Shown here piece after piece: positions 7,101-12,004 of a stretch of DNA of 12,004 nucleotides. The stretch's first letter is position 1. Every line of letters begins with the position of its first letter. Both the position numbers and the translations under genes were made by a program. The stretch is from assembly GCA_934615645.1 (NCBI GenBank), contig CAKTTR010000057.1, positions 1-12,004 of the forward strand, read 5' to 3'. Below the pieces are notes generated by a model. The model saw nothing but the letters and a program-made list of their open reading frames with translations, searched no databases and was not told the origin of the DNA. This DNA is from an uncultured Oscillospiraceae bacterium. Its GTDB lineage: Bacteria; Bacillota; Clostridia; Oscillospirales; Oscillospiraceae.

Positions 7101-10100
7101 TGGATGCAGCGCAATTTACCTATGACACCTCGGCCAAGACCCCGGCGGTGACTGGCGTCAAGCTGGGCGATGCGACGCTGGTAGCGGGGACGGATTACAC
7201 CGCTACCACCGAGGCGCAGACGGCGGCGGGTAGCTACCGCGTCACCGTCACCGGCCAGGGCAATTACGCGGGCACGGCTACGGCGGACTGGCGCATTGAC
7301 CCGAAGGTCGTCGACGCGCCGGACATCGAGCTCGGCGGCGACTTTACCTACACCGGCAGCGAAGTGGAGCCGACGGTCACCGTCAAAGACGGCGATGTCA
7401 CCATCCCCGCCAGCGAGTACCAGGTCATCTATGCAGACAATATCAACGCAGGCCCCGCCACGGTGACGATCAAAAACCTGGACGGCGGCAACTATATCGT
7501 CACAGGCAGCCGCATGTTTGCCATCGTCAAGGCAGACGCCGCGGTCCTGGAAGCGCCCACGGCGCTGACGCTGACCTACAACGGCCAAGACCAAACGCTC
7601 GTCACGGCGGGCAAAGCTACGGGCGGCGCGATGCAATACAGAACCGGCGGGACGTGGAATTCCGCGCTCCCCATCGGCAAGCGCGCGGGGCGCTACACCG
7701 TCTATTACCAGGTCGCCGGGGACGGCAACCACAACGACACCGCCATGCAGCAGCTCGACGTGACCATCGCACCGGCGCAGGTCACCGTCACGGCGGAGAA
7801 TAAGACCTCCCGCGTCGGCCAGCCGCTGCAGGACCTGACCTACACCTGCACCCCCGCCCTCTTTGCGGGTGACGCCTTTACCGGCGCGCTTACAAGCGCG
7901 GCGGACCGCAGCAAGCCCGGGACCTATGCCATCGGCCAGGGCACGCTGGCGCTGACCGATGACTACGCGCTGACGTTCGTCCCGGGGACCTACACCGTGG
8001 AAGAAAAGCTCGTGCAAAGCGGCTTCCAGTTTGCCGCGGATGCTAAGACCGCGACCTATGGCGATGCCGGCTTCCCCCTCCCGGCGACGGGGGCGGCAGA
8101 GGGCAGCGCCGTGACCTACACCAGCAGCGACGAGACCGTCGCCACGGTGGACGGCGCGGGGAATGTTCACATTCTGAAGGCGGGCGAAACCGTCCTCACT
8201 GCCACGGCATCCGGCACGGCGGACTATCTGGAAGCGGCGGCCCGCTGCACGCTGACCGTCCAGCCCAAGACGCTGCAAAGCGGCGATTTAGAGAAGACCG
8301 GCGGGGCCATCACCAAGGTCTACGACGGCACGCGGGCGGCAAGCGGGATCACCGTCGCCGTGAAGCCCAGCGCCCTTGTAGGGCAGGACGCCCTCGCCAT
8401 CACCGGCACGGCGGCCTACAACAGCGCCAATGTGAACGAAGCGACCACCATCACCTTCACGCCGGACGCCATCACCCAGGGCAACTACCGGCTGGCATCG
8501 TCGGAGGTCCTGACCATTCCCGGCGCGAGCATCACCCAGGCGACGCCCGCCTACGCGGCCCCCACCGGCCTGACGGCGATTTATGGCCAGACACTGGCGG
8601 CGGTGCGTCTGCCCAGCGGCTGGCACTGGATGGACGAGACCCAGTCCGTCGGCGATGCGGCGGCCAAGACCTTCCTGGCGCAGTTCACACCGGAGGACAC
8701 CGTCAATTACAAGACGGTGACGGACATCAAGCTCCCGCTCCTGGTGCAAAAGGCCAGCGGCGGCAGCCTGGGCGAAGCGGTGCTTTCCCAGAAGTACACG
8801 AACCGCAAGGAGCAGACCTACACGCCGGATTGGTCCAAGCTGCCGGACGGCCAGACCTGGCACTATACCAGCGCGTCCAGCGTCAGCGAAGGCTCTGCCG
8901 CCCAGCTTAGTAAGCTGGAAATGGACGCAGGCGGCAACCTGACCTATGCCATCTCCGGCGGCCAGGCGGGCGACACCGTCACCCTCACTCTCACGGCTTC
9001 CTGCCAGAATTATGAGGACTTCACCATCACCCTGCGCGTTGCCCTGACGGCGAAGGACGACCAAGCGGCGCTGACCGTCACCGGGCCGAGCGCCGTGGTC
9101 TACGGCCAGGCCGTGGCCCTGGGCCTCACCGGCGGCAGCGGCAGCGGCGCGGTGACCTACCGGGTGGAAAATGCGTCGGGCGAAGCGCGCATTGACCCGG
9201 ACACCGGCGTCCTGACGCCGGTGCGGGTCGGCACCGTCAGCGTCATCGCGGCCAAGGCGGGAGACGACGAATTTAACGACGCCGTCAGCGCCCCCTTCGT
9301 CCTGACCATCACCCCGGCGACGCCCACCGGCGCGCCCCAGTACACCATTCTCACAGAAGACGGCAAGACCCTCGCCGACGCCGCCCTCGCCCTGGCGGGC
9401 AGCACCCTGCAGCCGGGCAGCGGCAAGCTGGAATGGATCGACGACGCCGGGCATGCCCTGCCGGGGAGCACCCCCGTCGCAGCAGGCCAGCCCTACACCT
9501 GGCGCTTCACCCCGGACGACGGCAACTATACGGCCCTGACAGGCCAAGTCGTCCTGCAGCCCAACTGCACCATCCAGGCGACGGCGGCCAGCGGCGGCAG
9601 CATCTCCCCTGCTGGAGATGTCATCGTCCCGGCGGGCGAGGACCGGACCTTTGACATCACGCCGGACGCGGGATATGTCATCCTCCGCGTCCTGGTGGAC
9701 GGCGAGAACGTCGGCGCGGTGGAAACCTATACGTTTGAAAACGTCCGGACGGGGCACAGCATCGAGGCGGTCTTTGCCAAGGCGCAGGGCGGATTTGTCG
9801 ACGTCCCTGCAGGCAGCTACTATGAGGACGCCGTGACCTGGGCAGCCGGGAACGGCATCGCCGCCGGGACGGACGAGACCCACTTCTCCCCCGATGCTGG
9901 CTGCACGAGAGCCCAGGCCGTGACGTTCCTCTGGCGCGCTGCCGGGCGGCCCGCCGCGAAGGCGGACACGATGCCCTTTGTCGATGTCCCCGCGGGCAGC
10001 TATTATGCGGACGCCATCTTGTGGGCCGTCGAAAGCGGCATCGTCGCCGGGACGGACGCGACCCACTTCTCCCCCGACGCCAGCTGCACAAGAGCCCATG

Positions 10101-10315
10101 CCATGGCCTTCCTGTGGCGCGCGGCGGGCAGACCGGCGCCGGATGCAGGCGCAATGCCCTTTGCCGATGTCCCCGCAGGCAGCTATTATGCAGATGCCGT
10201 CCTGTGGGCATTCCAGCGCGGCATTGCCGCCGGGACCAGCGCGGGCGCCTTCCGCCCCGACGCCAATTGCACCCGGGCGCAGCTCGTCACGTTCCTCTGG
10301 CGCTTTCAAGCATGA
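1028..10315 (+). CDS. Giant secreted SLH-anchored surface protein with beta-helix-like and Ig-like repeats
   Basis: The product is 3095 residues. Residues 1-25 form a signal peptide: KKR, a hydrophobic core, then AFA|AS. A Gly/Ser/Asp-rich linker follows to about 72. Residues about 270-1530 hold modules with LDLGG/LNGxTL rungs and TGGxL turns typical of right-handed beta-helices, punctuated by Cys/His knuckles. Residues about 1540-2845 hold Ig-like domains: YTG-type (near 1650, 2032 and 2105), YDG-type (IYNG at 1724, VYDG at 2431), MBG-like (about 2255-2325) and Big_2-like (about 2333-2414). Residues 2847-2919 resemble an InlB-B-type repeat. Three SLH domains begin at 2923, 2984 and 3045 and should bind cell-wall polysaccharide. 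There is no LPXTG motif, transmembrane anchor or recognisable enzyme domain, so adhesion or a structural surface role is inferred. The gene appears monocistronic and intact. Domain assignment is by motif, and the ligand is unknown. Confidence 0.93.
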   Translation: MKKRVLSLLLAFALFLTLLPTAAFAASGDMDSGVIGGGDLTGDGSSTGDGTGGGVYVPPGSTSEGGGGVYEDTRTEIWRDGTKRVQIGRPYDGTTDGSTVLASFPFTDGTNEITLTEGTDCTAVKTFDSPDTGDRTVTVSLTLIGDAAARYKLKAGEESFTIDGSINKAWPKLTLKSLQEACTTIDPLLPLLTLSGVEEDAAVTYYYTPYQQSIGSSDLDFLNQEITASTRISEAGTYYLFAKTAATKNYESNLSNTLTLTVTDAPLHSHTACGADACGHLGHAGATFQPWDGTGPLPASEDSSTNYVYLTGNSTADLTLAAGGDAQNLYLCLNGKALSGTITVQEGGWLTLCDCAGGGSISGVTVGSGYLVSFGGKIGTLTLQSVNAQLYGGSFGSIVNRTGNYFDLGILLPDDVAFQGADGAFLSRDTTLSNGKTKENLTVTTCQDGDHKANYIAGGTYLCRYCGKTLAAAVGAGNPHYFTDLQTAFAYALETEAYNPTVSLLCDVAVSQTIVLDSGSQAIFQLELGGHTLSNAPGCTGSILQVTGGRLVLRDYSSNPAKLAADGVDGIVVTGGVLEVTGTLHASGAGCAAVRLQGGVAADFTYGSATAEAGAYAIVAEGGERLEVGSTTSASNAFGPVQIASSYSGKVLLNSGTYDSIEVEGEKFPTVGALLSTYCKFVDPETGDEVDSAVQKVENVQVVHQHVYNENGRCKSNDCRAVASAKIAGTGDESLDRFYDRLAEALAVAQAHDGCTLTLWRDVDAGSTGLTIDGGSFTLAFGTYARIADPTISEPPYLLRITGGTIRLTGAVYFDPSSSKTTLLLVDGGDVTICSGNFQHDYDGPLVEYRSGSLTLQGGSYTGVAGAALLTLPEGKTYADLLAPGYFYADADGNAIPASELESKTSFQVTACQTHTWGADYTCTTCGLVCEATVTTGDDTVCYKKLEEALAAAQAGDTVTLRADAALEETQNLDKAITLDLGGKTLSCDAGARLMIRAAVTIQDSSANGVGTVTSASRNACLIDTQQGAALTIQGGTFLCDGEALRATCGEVDITGGQFIGELNISGYPRDLAVTLSGGEFRQIFSYNIPFLDLLADGAAFYKDGQLVNLAEVTGPYLDAVEVLAHTHTLKDGVCACGYTCPHTWQNGLCTKCGYTCPHETVTEADGAYTCDLCQATLAASMQAGETLTYYIGLADAMNAANALGSGKYTVTVLRDTGVTGVDAAGSMTDKDVILDKLHSSGSVKLDLNGHTIDGGGAIYAGYQGSEGLLYVTGGGKILHVTIDVMGAIELQGFTGTIEAVRAVNADGVKSDNETSGIIGTLTLGSRPTTYLAGGTIGKVIAADTLTAGQLLLPGYAFQTQDGSPVRYDAKANGLENVTVANCTHTELGTDFAGTNCPYCDADLVALVTKELSVLGKKQTVTIGFADLRGALKLAGGGTVKLLGAIPEAQSAITIDAPLTLDLNGNDLANVSVQAKATIQDTAETKGTIGKLAIPDSASGLTLGDLLEEGDGFRNAGGWVAETSTATENVRVEQAPIRSLTLRAQGQGADDVATTMVYGATGDVKLVAYCGMNSSSLPTSRWTHTADGAEEPLDGVTAMRLSLPSDLAAGTHRYRITVTLDGYSKSAEITITVTPVTLTGEMLTIESLTYTGQAQTPDVIVRHGDTVLTEGTDYTLDVAPQTEAGDYSLTVTGQGNYAGAVTADWRIDPVQILGVASVTPLAKIYNGSAAVELGTGAVQFYNDKNETITLPEDAFTITNARLTRPAADGKTYRDAPEAGLGKAISFTVTLQSSNYVLIANKQTCTTLDYNYWTSRAGDFSIEKAPAPITTPGTLTVPNRHMTTYTYDLKPLLPAPPAGEYGQTSYTLQAVNLSKTGYSIYDESACKVEDGVLSLPLSTPNTKETGKVGTVQVTVTTENYADFTLTIDLEAVNKTELTPGALTYSPINYGQTLQDVTITGEMYAVGAAKTPIPGTFYWEQPEMVPSVGETVYFVFIPDDTLHYESYTGEAVLSITPKDLSGAQVTLDAAQFTYDTSAKTPAVTGVKLGDATLVAGTDYTATTEAQTAAGSYRVTVTGQGNYAGTATADWRIDPKVVDAPDIELGGDFTYTGSEVEPTVTVKDGDVTIPASEYQVIYADNINAGPATVTIKNLDGGNYIVTGSRMFAIVKADAAVLEAPTALTLTYNGQDQTLVTAGKATGGAMQYRTGGTWNSALPIGKRAGRYTVYYQVAGDGNHNDTAMQQLDVTIAPAQVTVTAENKTSRVGQPLQDLTYTCTPALFAGDAFTGALTSAADRSKPGTYAIGQGTLALTDDYALTFVPGTYTVEEKLVQSGFQFAADAKTATYGDAGFPLPATGAAEGSAVTYTSSDETVATVDGAGNVHILKAGETVLTATASGTADYLEAAARCTLTVQPKTLQSGDLEKTGGAITKVYDGTRAASGITVAVKPSALVGQDALAITGTAAYNSANVNEATTITFTPDAITQGNYRLASSEVLTIPGASITQATPAYAAPTGLTAIYGQTLAAVRLPSGWHWMDETQSVGDAAAKTFLAQFTPEDTVNYKTVTDIKLPLLVQKASGGSLGEAVLSQKYTNRKEQTYTPDWSKLPDGQTWHYTSASSVSEGSAAQLSKLEMDAGGNLTYAISGGQAGDTVTLTLTASCQNYEDFTITLRVALTAKDDQAALTVTGPSAVVYGQAVALGLTGGSGSGAVTYRVENASGEARIDPDTGVLTPVRVGTVSVIAAKAGDDEFNDAVSAPFVLTITPATPTGAPQYTILTEDGKTLADAALALAGSTLQPGSGKLEWIDDAGHALPGSTPVAAGQPYTWRFTPDDGNYTALTGQVVLQPNCTIQATAASGGSISPAGDVIVPAGEDRTFDITPDAGYVILRVLVDGENVGAVETYTFENVRTGHSIEAVFAKAQGGFVDVPAGSYYEDAVTWAAGNGIAAGTDETHFSPDAGCTRAQAVTFLWRAAGRPAAKADTMPFVDVPAGSYYADAILWAVESGIVAGTDATHFSPDASCTRAHAMAFLWRAAGRPAPDAGAMPFADVPAGSYYADAVLWAFQRGIAAGTSAGAFRPDANCTRAQLVTFLWRFQA
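1829..5227 (+). repeat. Six Cys/His knuckles punctuating the N-terminal half of the giant protein
   Basis: Clusters lie at residues 268-283 (H268, H270, C273, C278, H280, H283), 446-466 (C446, H451, C463, C466), 704-719 (H704, H706, C714, C719), 912-930 (C912, H915, C923, C926), 1126-1174 (a longer run) and 1383-1400 (C1383, H1385, C1397, C1400). Most fit (C/H)-x(1-4)-H-x(7-11)-C-x(2-4)-C, like a small zinc ribbon. From the second cluster on, each lies 33-38 residues after an LL motif (xxLLxxxxxF) at about 408, 671, 878, 1092 and 1348. A sixth LL motif at 1503 has no knuckle. Metal binding is inferred. Similar motifs are common in clostridial surface proteins. Confidence 0.7.
4436..4504 (+). 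repeat. Exact 21-bp duplication that doubles a Cys/His knuckle
   Basis: The 21 bases at 4436-4456 recur exactly at 4484-4504, a step of 48 bases or 16 codons. Both encode CGYTCPH. The result is the long knuckle at residues 1126-1174, which has eight Cys and four His. The exact match suggests a fairly recent in-frame duplication or a gene conversion event. Confidence 0.85.
6098..6154 (+). repeat. First copy of a near-identical Ig-like domain end
   Basis: This stretch encodes VTGQGNYAG...TADWRIDP, the end of the YTG-type domain near residues 1650-1707. It matches 7247-7303 almost base for base, including the synonymous positions of GQGNYAG and ADWRID. Most other Ig-like domains in the protein are far more diverged at DNA level. 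Confidence 0.8.
7247..7303 (+). repeat. Second copy of a near-identical Ig-like domain end
   Basis: This is the partner of 6098-6154, and ends the YTG-type domain near residues 2032-2090. The copies lie 1149 bases (383 codons) apart, so the duplication kept the reading frame. The segment between them holds a YDG-type domain and others, so the unit that was copied or converted may have been one domain rather than the whole interval. Confidence 0.8.
9794..10312 (+). repeat. Three C-terminal SLH domains of the giant protein
   Basis: Three copies begin at residues 2923, 2984 and 3045, a strict 61-residue (183-base) period. Each starts F(V/A)DVPAGSYY and ends in CTRA...FLWR. The usual TRAQ motif is kept in copies 1 and 3 and is TRAH in copy 2. 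SLH triplets bind secondary cell-wall polymers, often pyruvylated, in Bacillota. The last copy ends the protein within a few residues, so the anchor is complete and C-terminal. Confidence 0.95.
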
Positions 10316-10357
10316 TCGAGCGCGGTCGCTGCCCCTCCCCTAGCATAAAAACATAAA

Positions 10358-10412
10358 AAAGCAAACAGCGCAGCAGGCGGGCTTTCAGCCCTGACGCTGC
10401 GCTGTTTGCTTT
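10358..10412. terminator. Long perfect hairpin after the giant gene, probably a terminator
   Basis: A perfect 17-bp stem pairs 10358-10374 with 10396-10412. The 21-base loop contains a second hairpin, GGGCT/AGCCC. On the + strand the stem ends in TTTGG, a weak T tract. On the minus strand it is followed by six T residues and more T-rich sequence. It starts 42 bases after the stop codon of the giant gene, so a + strand terminator or a 3' end protecting the mRNA is the likely use. Bidirectional action is possible. Confidence 0.75.
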
Positions 10413-10461
10413 GGCTGTGGCGGCCGGTTTGGGAAGCGGGAAAAGAATTGCACGTGGCGGC

Positions 10462-10490
10462 TTGACAAGGGGGAGCGGGTTTGCTACCAT
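10462..10490 (+). promoter_or_regulatory. Predicted sigma-A promoter of the hydrolase/methyltransferase operon
   Basis: A perfect -35 box TTGACA (10462-10467) is spaced 17 bp from TACCAT (10485-10490, four of six consensus bases), which is preceded by TGC, an extended -10 element. Transcription would start near 10497, leaving a leader of about 240 bases before the ATG at 10738. Confidence 0.75.
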
Positions 10491-10509
10491 AGAGGAAAGG
10501 AAAGCGCAG

Positions 10510-10550
10510 AAAACGCGATGCAGGGAAAAGCCGCCGGGGCGCGTTTTTTT
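10510..10550 (+). terminator. Attenuator-like hairpin with T run just after the operon promoter
   Basis: AAAACGCG (10510-10517) pairs with CGCGTTTT (10540-10547) across a 22-base loop, and the T run continues to 10550. It lies about 14 bases after the predicted start of transcription. The long loop makes it weaker than a classic terminator. It could end a short RNA of about 50 bases or act as an attenuator for the downstream operon. Confidence 0.4.
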
Positions 10551-10595
10551 CTCAGCCGCGCAGTTAGCATTCTCTAACCGTTTGAAAAACGCTTG

Positions 10596-10708
10596 GCAAA
10601 ACGCCCCAGCACGCAACGGCGGGGCGCACGTTTTGCGGCGGCGGGGGCGGCTTGAGCCGCATTAGAATGCAATTTAGAATCCGATTTTGAACGCGTTTTT
10701 GAAACGCG
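10596..10708 (+). promoter_or_regulatory. Structured leader upstream of the alpha/beta hydrolase
   Basis: GCAAAACG (10596-10603) pairs with CGTTTTGC (10629-10636), enclosing CCCC/GGGG (10604-10607 and 10621-10624). A second hairpin, CGCGTTT/AAACGCG (10692-10698 and 10702-10708), lies 30 bases before the start codon. Between them TTAGAAT is repeated at 10662 and 10674. I do not recognise a known riboswitch or T-box here. Confidence 0.45.
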
Positions 10709-10737
10709 AACGAAACTGCAATTGAGAGGTGGGCGCG

Positions 10738-11520
10738 ATGCAGATCTTGGAGCATGGGCAGGCGCATGCGCGGACGCTGCTGTTTCTCCCCTGCACGGCG
10801 GAGCCTGTCTGGGCCTTTGCGCAGACGGTGGCGCTGCTTGCAAAGCAGTGGCATGTCTTCCAGGTCGTCTACGACGGGCATGACCCGGCGGACCCGGGGG
10901 ATTTTACCTCCGTGGAGCAGACGGTGGACGAGGTGACGGCGGCATTAAAGCGCCGCGGCGTGACCCGGCTGGACGCGGCCTACGGCTGCTCCCTGGGCGG
11001 CGCGTGCCTGACCCGTCTGCTGGCCCTGGGGCAGCTACCCATCCACCGGGCGATCATCGACGGCGGGATCACGCCGTACCAGCAGCCGTACCTTGCGCGA
11101 AAGCTGGCGCTGGCGCGGGATATCCTTGGCTTCAAGCTGGTGGCCCGCAGCCGGAAGGTTTTGGAGGCGGCCTTCCCGCCGGAGCGGTTCACCCTCCCGG
11201 GGCACGACCCCAAGAAGGAGTACGACGCCATCGCCCAGTACCTGCAGACCTACTCGGACCGGACGATCCGCAACATCTTCTGGTCCGGCAACAATTATGC
11301 GTTGCCGCCGCGGCCTGCTGAGACAGCGACGAAGCTCACCTACTGGTACGGCGACGACGAGAAGAAGGACCGCCGGGGCAATATCCGCTTTATCAAGCGC
11401 TATTTCCCCCACATCCGCATCCACGGCATCCCGAAGATGGCCCACGCGGAGCTGGTCCTCGTCCATCCGGCGGCGTTCTGCCGGTACGCGGAGAAATTTT
11501 TACTTGGGCACACGGAATAA
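10738..11520 (+). CDS. Alpha/beta hydrolase family protein
   Basis: The product is 260 residues, a normal length for a single-domain alpha/beta hydrolase, and lacks a signal peptide or membrane segment, so it should be cytoplasmic. The nucleophile elbow is GCSLGG with Ser85. Candidate partners are Asp206 or Asp207 in YGDDEK, after a strand (LTYWY), and His236 in KMAHAE. The order Ser-Asp-His and their spacing fit the fold. The strand LLFLPC (14-19) comes before the usual oxyanion region. The cap region (about 110-190) is rich in Lys, Arg and aromatic residues. ATG at 10738 is preceded by GAGAGG with 8-base spacing; a GTG in frame at 10729 overlaps this site and is less likely. The substrate cannot be told: esterase, lipase and peptidase are all possible. 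A methyltransferase gene follows 52 bases downstream with no terminator between, so the two are probably cotranscribed. Confidence 0.85.
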   Translation: MQILEHGQAHARTLLFLPCTAEPVWAFAQTVALLAKQWHVFQVVYDGHDPADPGDFTSVEQTVDEVTAALKRRGVTRLDAAYGCSLGGACLTRLLALGQLPIHRAIIDGGITPYQQPYLARKLALARDILGFKLVARSRKVLEAAFPPERFTLPGHDPKKEYDAIAQYLQTYSDRTIRNIFWSGNNYALPPRPAETATKLTYWYGDDEKKDRRGNIRFIKRYFPHIRIHGIPKMAHAELVLVHPAAFCRYAEKFLLGHTE

Positions 11521-11572
11521 TGCGCGAGCAAAAAAATCGCTGCTGATTTCACAATCGTAAGGAGGGCTAACG

Positions 11573-12004
11573 ATGTTTTGGGACCAGGTCGCATGGGCCT
11601 ATGATATTTTTGCAGAGGGCATCAACCGGAAGGCGAACCGGGCGCTGTGCGCGGCGGTGGCGGAGCTGATTGGGCCGACGGACGACGTTTTGGAGTGCGC
11701 CTGCGGGACGGGGCTTTTGACCCGCGTCATCGCCCCCCGGTGCAAAAGCCTGCTTGCCACGGATTTTTCCGCCAAGATGCTGCAGCGGGCGGAGAAGAAA
11801 TACGGGCACTTCCCCAATTTGCGCTTTGCGCAGGCGAATATTTTGCAGCTTGCCTACCCCGACGCGCAGTTTGACGCCGTCGTCGCCGCGAATGTCATTC
11901 ATCTGCTGGACGAGCCGCTGCAGGCGCTGCGGGAGCTGGCGCGGGTCTGCAAGCCCGGCGGGAAGATCATTATTCCGACTTATCTAAACCGGACGGCCCA
12001 GGGG
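11573..12004 (+). CDS. Class I SAM-dependent methyltransferase, cut by the window end
   Basis: The first 144 residues are present, and the frame is still open at the last base. The start ATG has a strong AAGGAGGG site 6 bases upstream (11559-11566). Motif I is VLECACGTG (residues 39-47), the SAM-binding loop after strand 1, with Ala at the place where the first Gly of (E/D)xGxGxG is usual. Asp64 in LLATDFS ends strand 2 and should bind the ribose hydroxyls. Residues 99-111 (QFDAVVAANVIHL) form the motif around strand 4, and CKPGGKIIIP (126-135) is the post-motif typical of the Methyltransf_11/25 group (UbiE-like). The acceptor substrate is unknown: quinones, lipids and small metabolites are all possible. 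It follows the hydrolase by 52 bases and is likely translated from the same mRNA. Confidence 0.9.
   Translation, partial: MFWDQVAWAYDIFAEGINRKANRALCAAVAELIGPTDDVLECACGTGLLTRVIAPRCKSLLATDFSAKMLQRAEKKYGHFPNLRFAQANILQLAYPDAQFDAVVAANVIHLLDEPLQALRELARVCKPGGKIIIPTYLNRTAQG

Noticed and set aside
1607..10309. Four long minus-strand open frames (721, 656, 814 and 673 codons), nearly end to end, opposite the giant gene
   Set aside because: They share one frame in register with the sense codons. They stay open only because the sense gene almost never uses TTA, CTA or TCA. Their ends fall on such rare codons (1607, 3809, 5834, 8288). The peptides are Arg/Ala/Gly/Asp-rich with no domain, and have no ribosome binding sites. 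The sense frame has clear domains.

Overview
The window looks like chromosomal DNA of a GC-rich gut-type Clostridia (Bacillota), perhaps Oscillospiraceae or a relative. This is inferred from the AGGAGG-type ribosome binding sites, the style of the S-layer-homology (SLH) repeats (FxDVPAGSYY...TRAQ...FLWRAAG), the modules typical of clostridial surface proteins, and codon use rich in GGC, GCG, ACG and GTC. No marker gene fixes the genus. All supported genes are on the + strand.

Layout. (1) 16-167: a tRNA-Ala(GGC) gene with an extended -10 element and an intrinsic terminator. (2) 168-1014: about 850 bases with no convincing gene but much structure. It holds a GC-rich repeat with a period near 10.7 bp, a phased TGTG array, two hairpin/T-run terminator candidates, a palindromic operator candidate, a good sigma-A promoter, an 18-bp tandem array, and a 14-bp tandem array that abuts the ribosome binding site of the next gene. 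(3) 1028-10315: one giant gene for a 3095-residue secreted protein. It has a signal peptide, a Gly-rich linker, beta-helix-like modules separated by Cys/His knuckles, a long run of Ig-like domains (YDG, MBG and Big_2 types), an InlB-B-like repeat and three C-terminal SLH domains. It is probably a fibrous adhesin or S-layer-associated protein held on the cell wall. (4) 10358-10737: a strong long hairpin, a new promoter (TTGACA, 17 bp, TACCAT) and a structured leader of about 240 bases. (5) 10738-11520 and 11573 to the window end: a probable two-gene operon of an alpha/beta hydrolase and a class I SAM-dependent methyltransferase. The second is cut by the window edge.

The three transcription units look independent: the tRNA, the giant surface protein, and the hydrolase/methyltransferase pair. 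The most unusual parts are the repeat-rich leader of the giant gene and the regular pairing of an LL motif with a Cys/His knuckle in its N-terminal half. Nothing in the window is a CRISPR array, insertion sequence, integrase or recognisable defence system.
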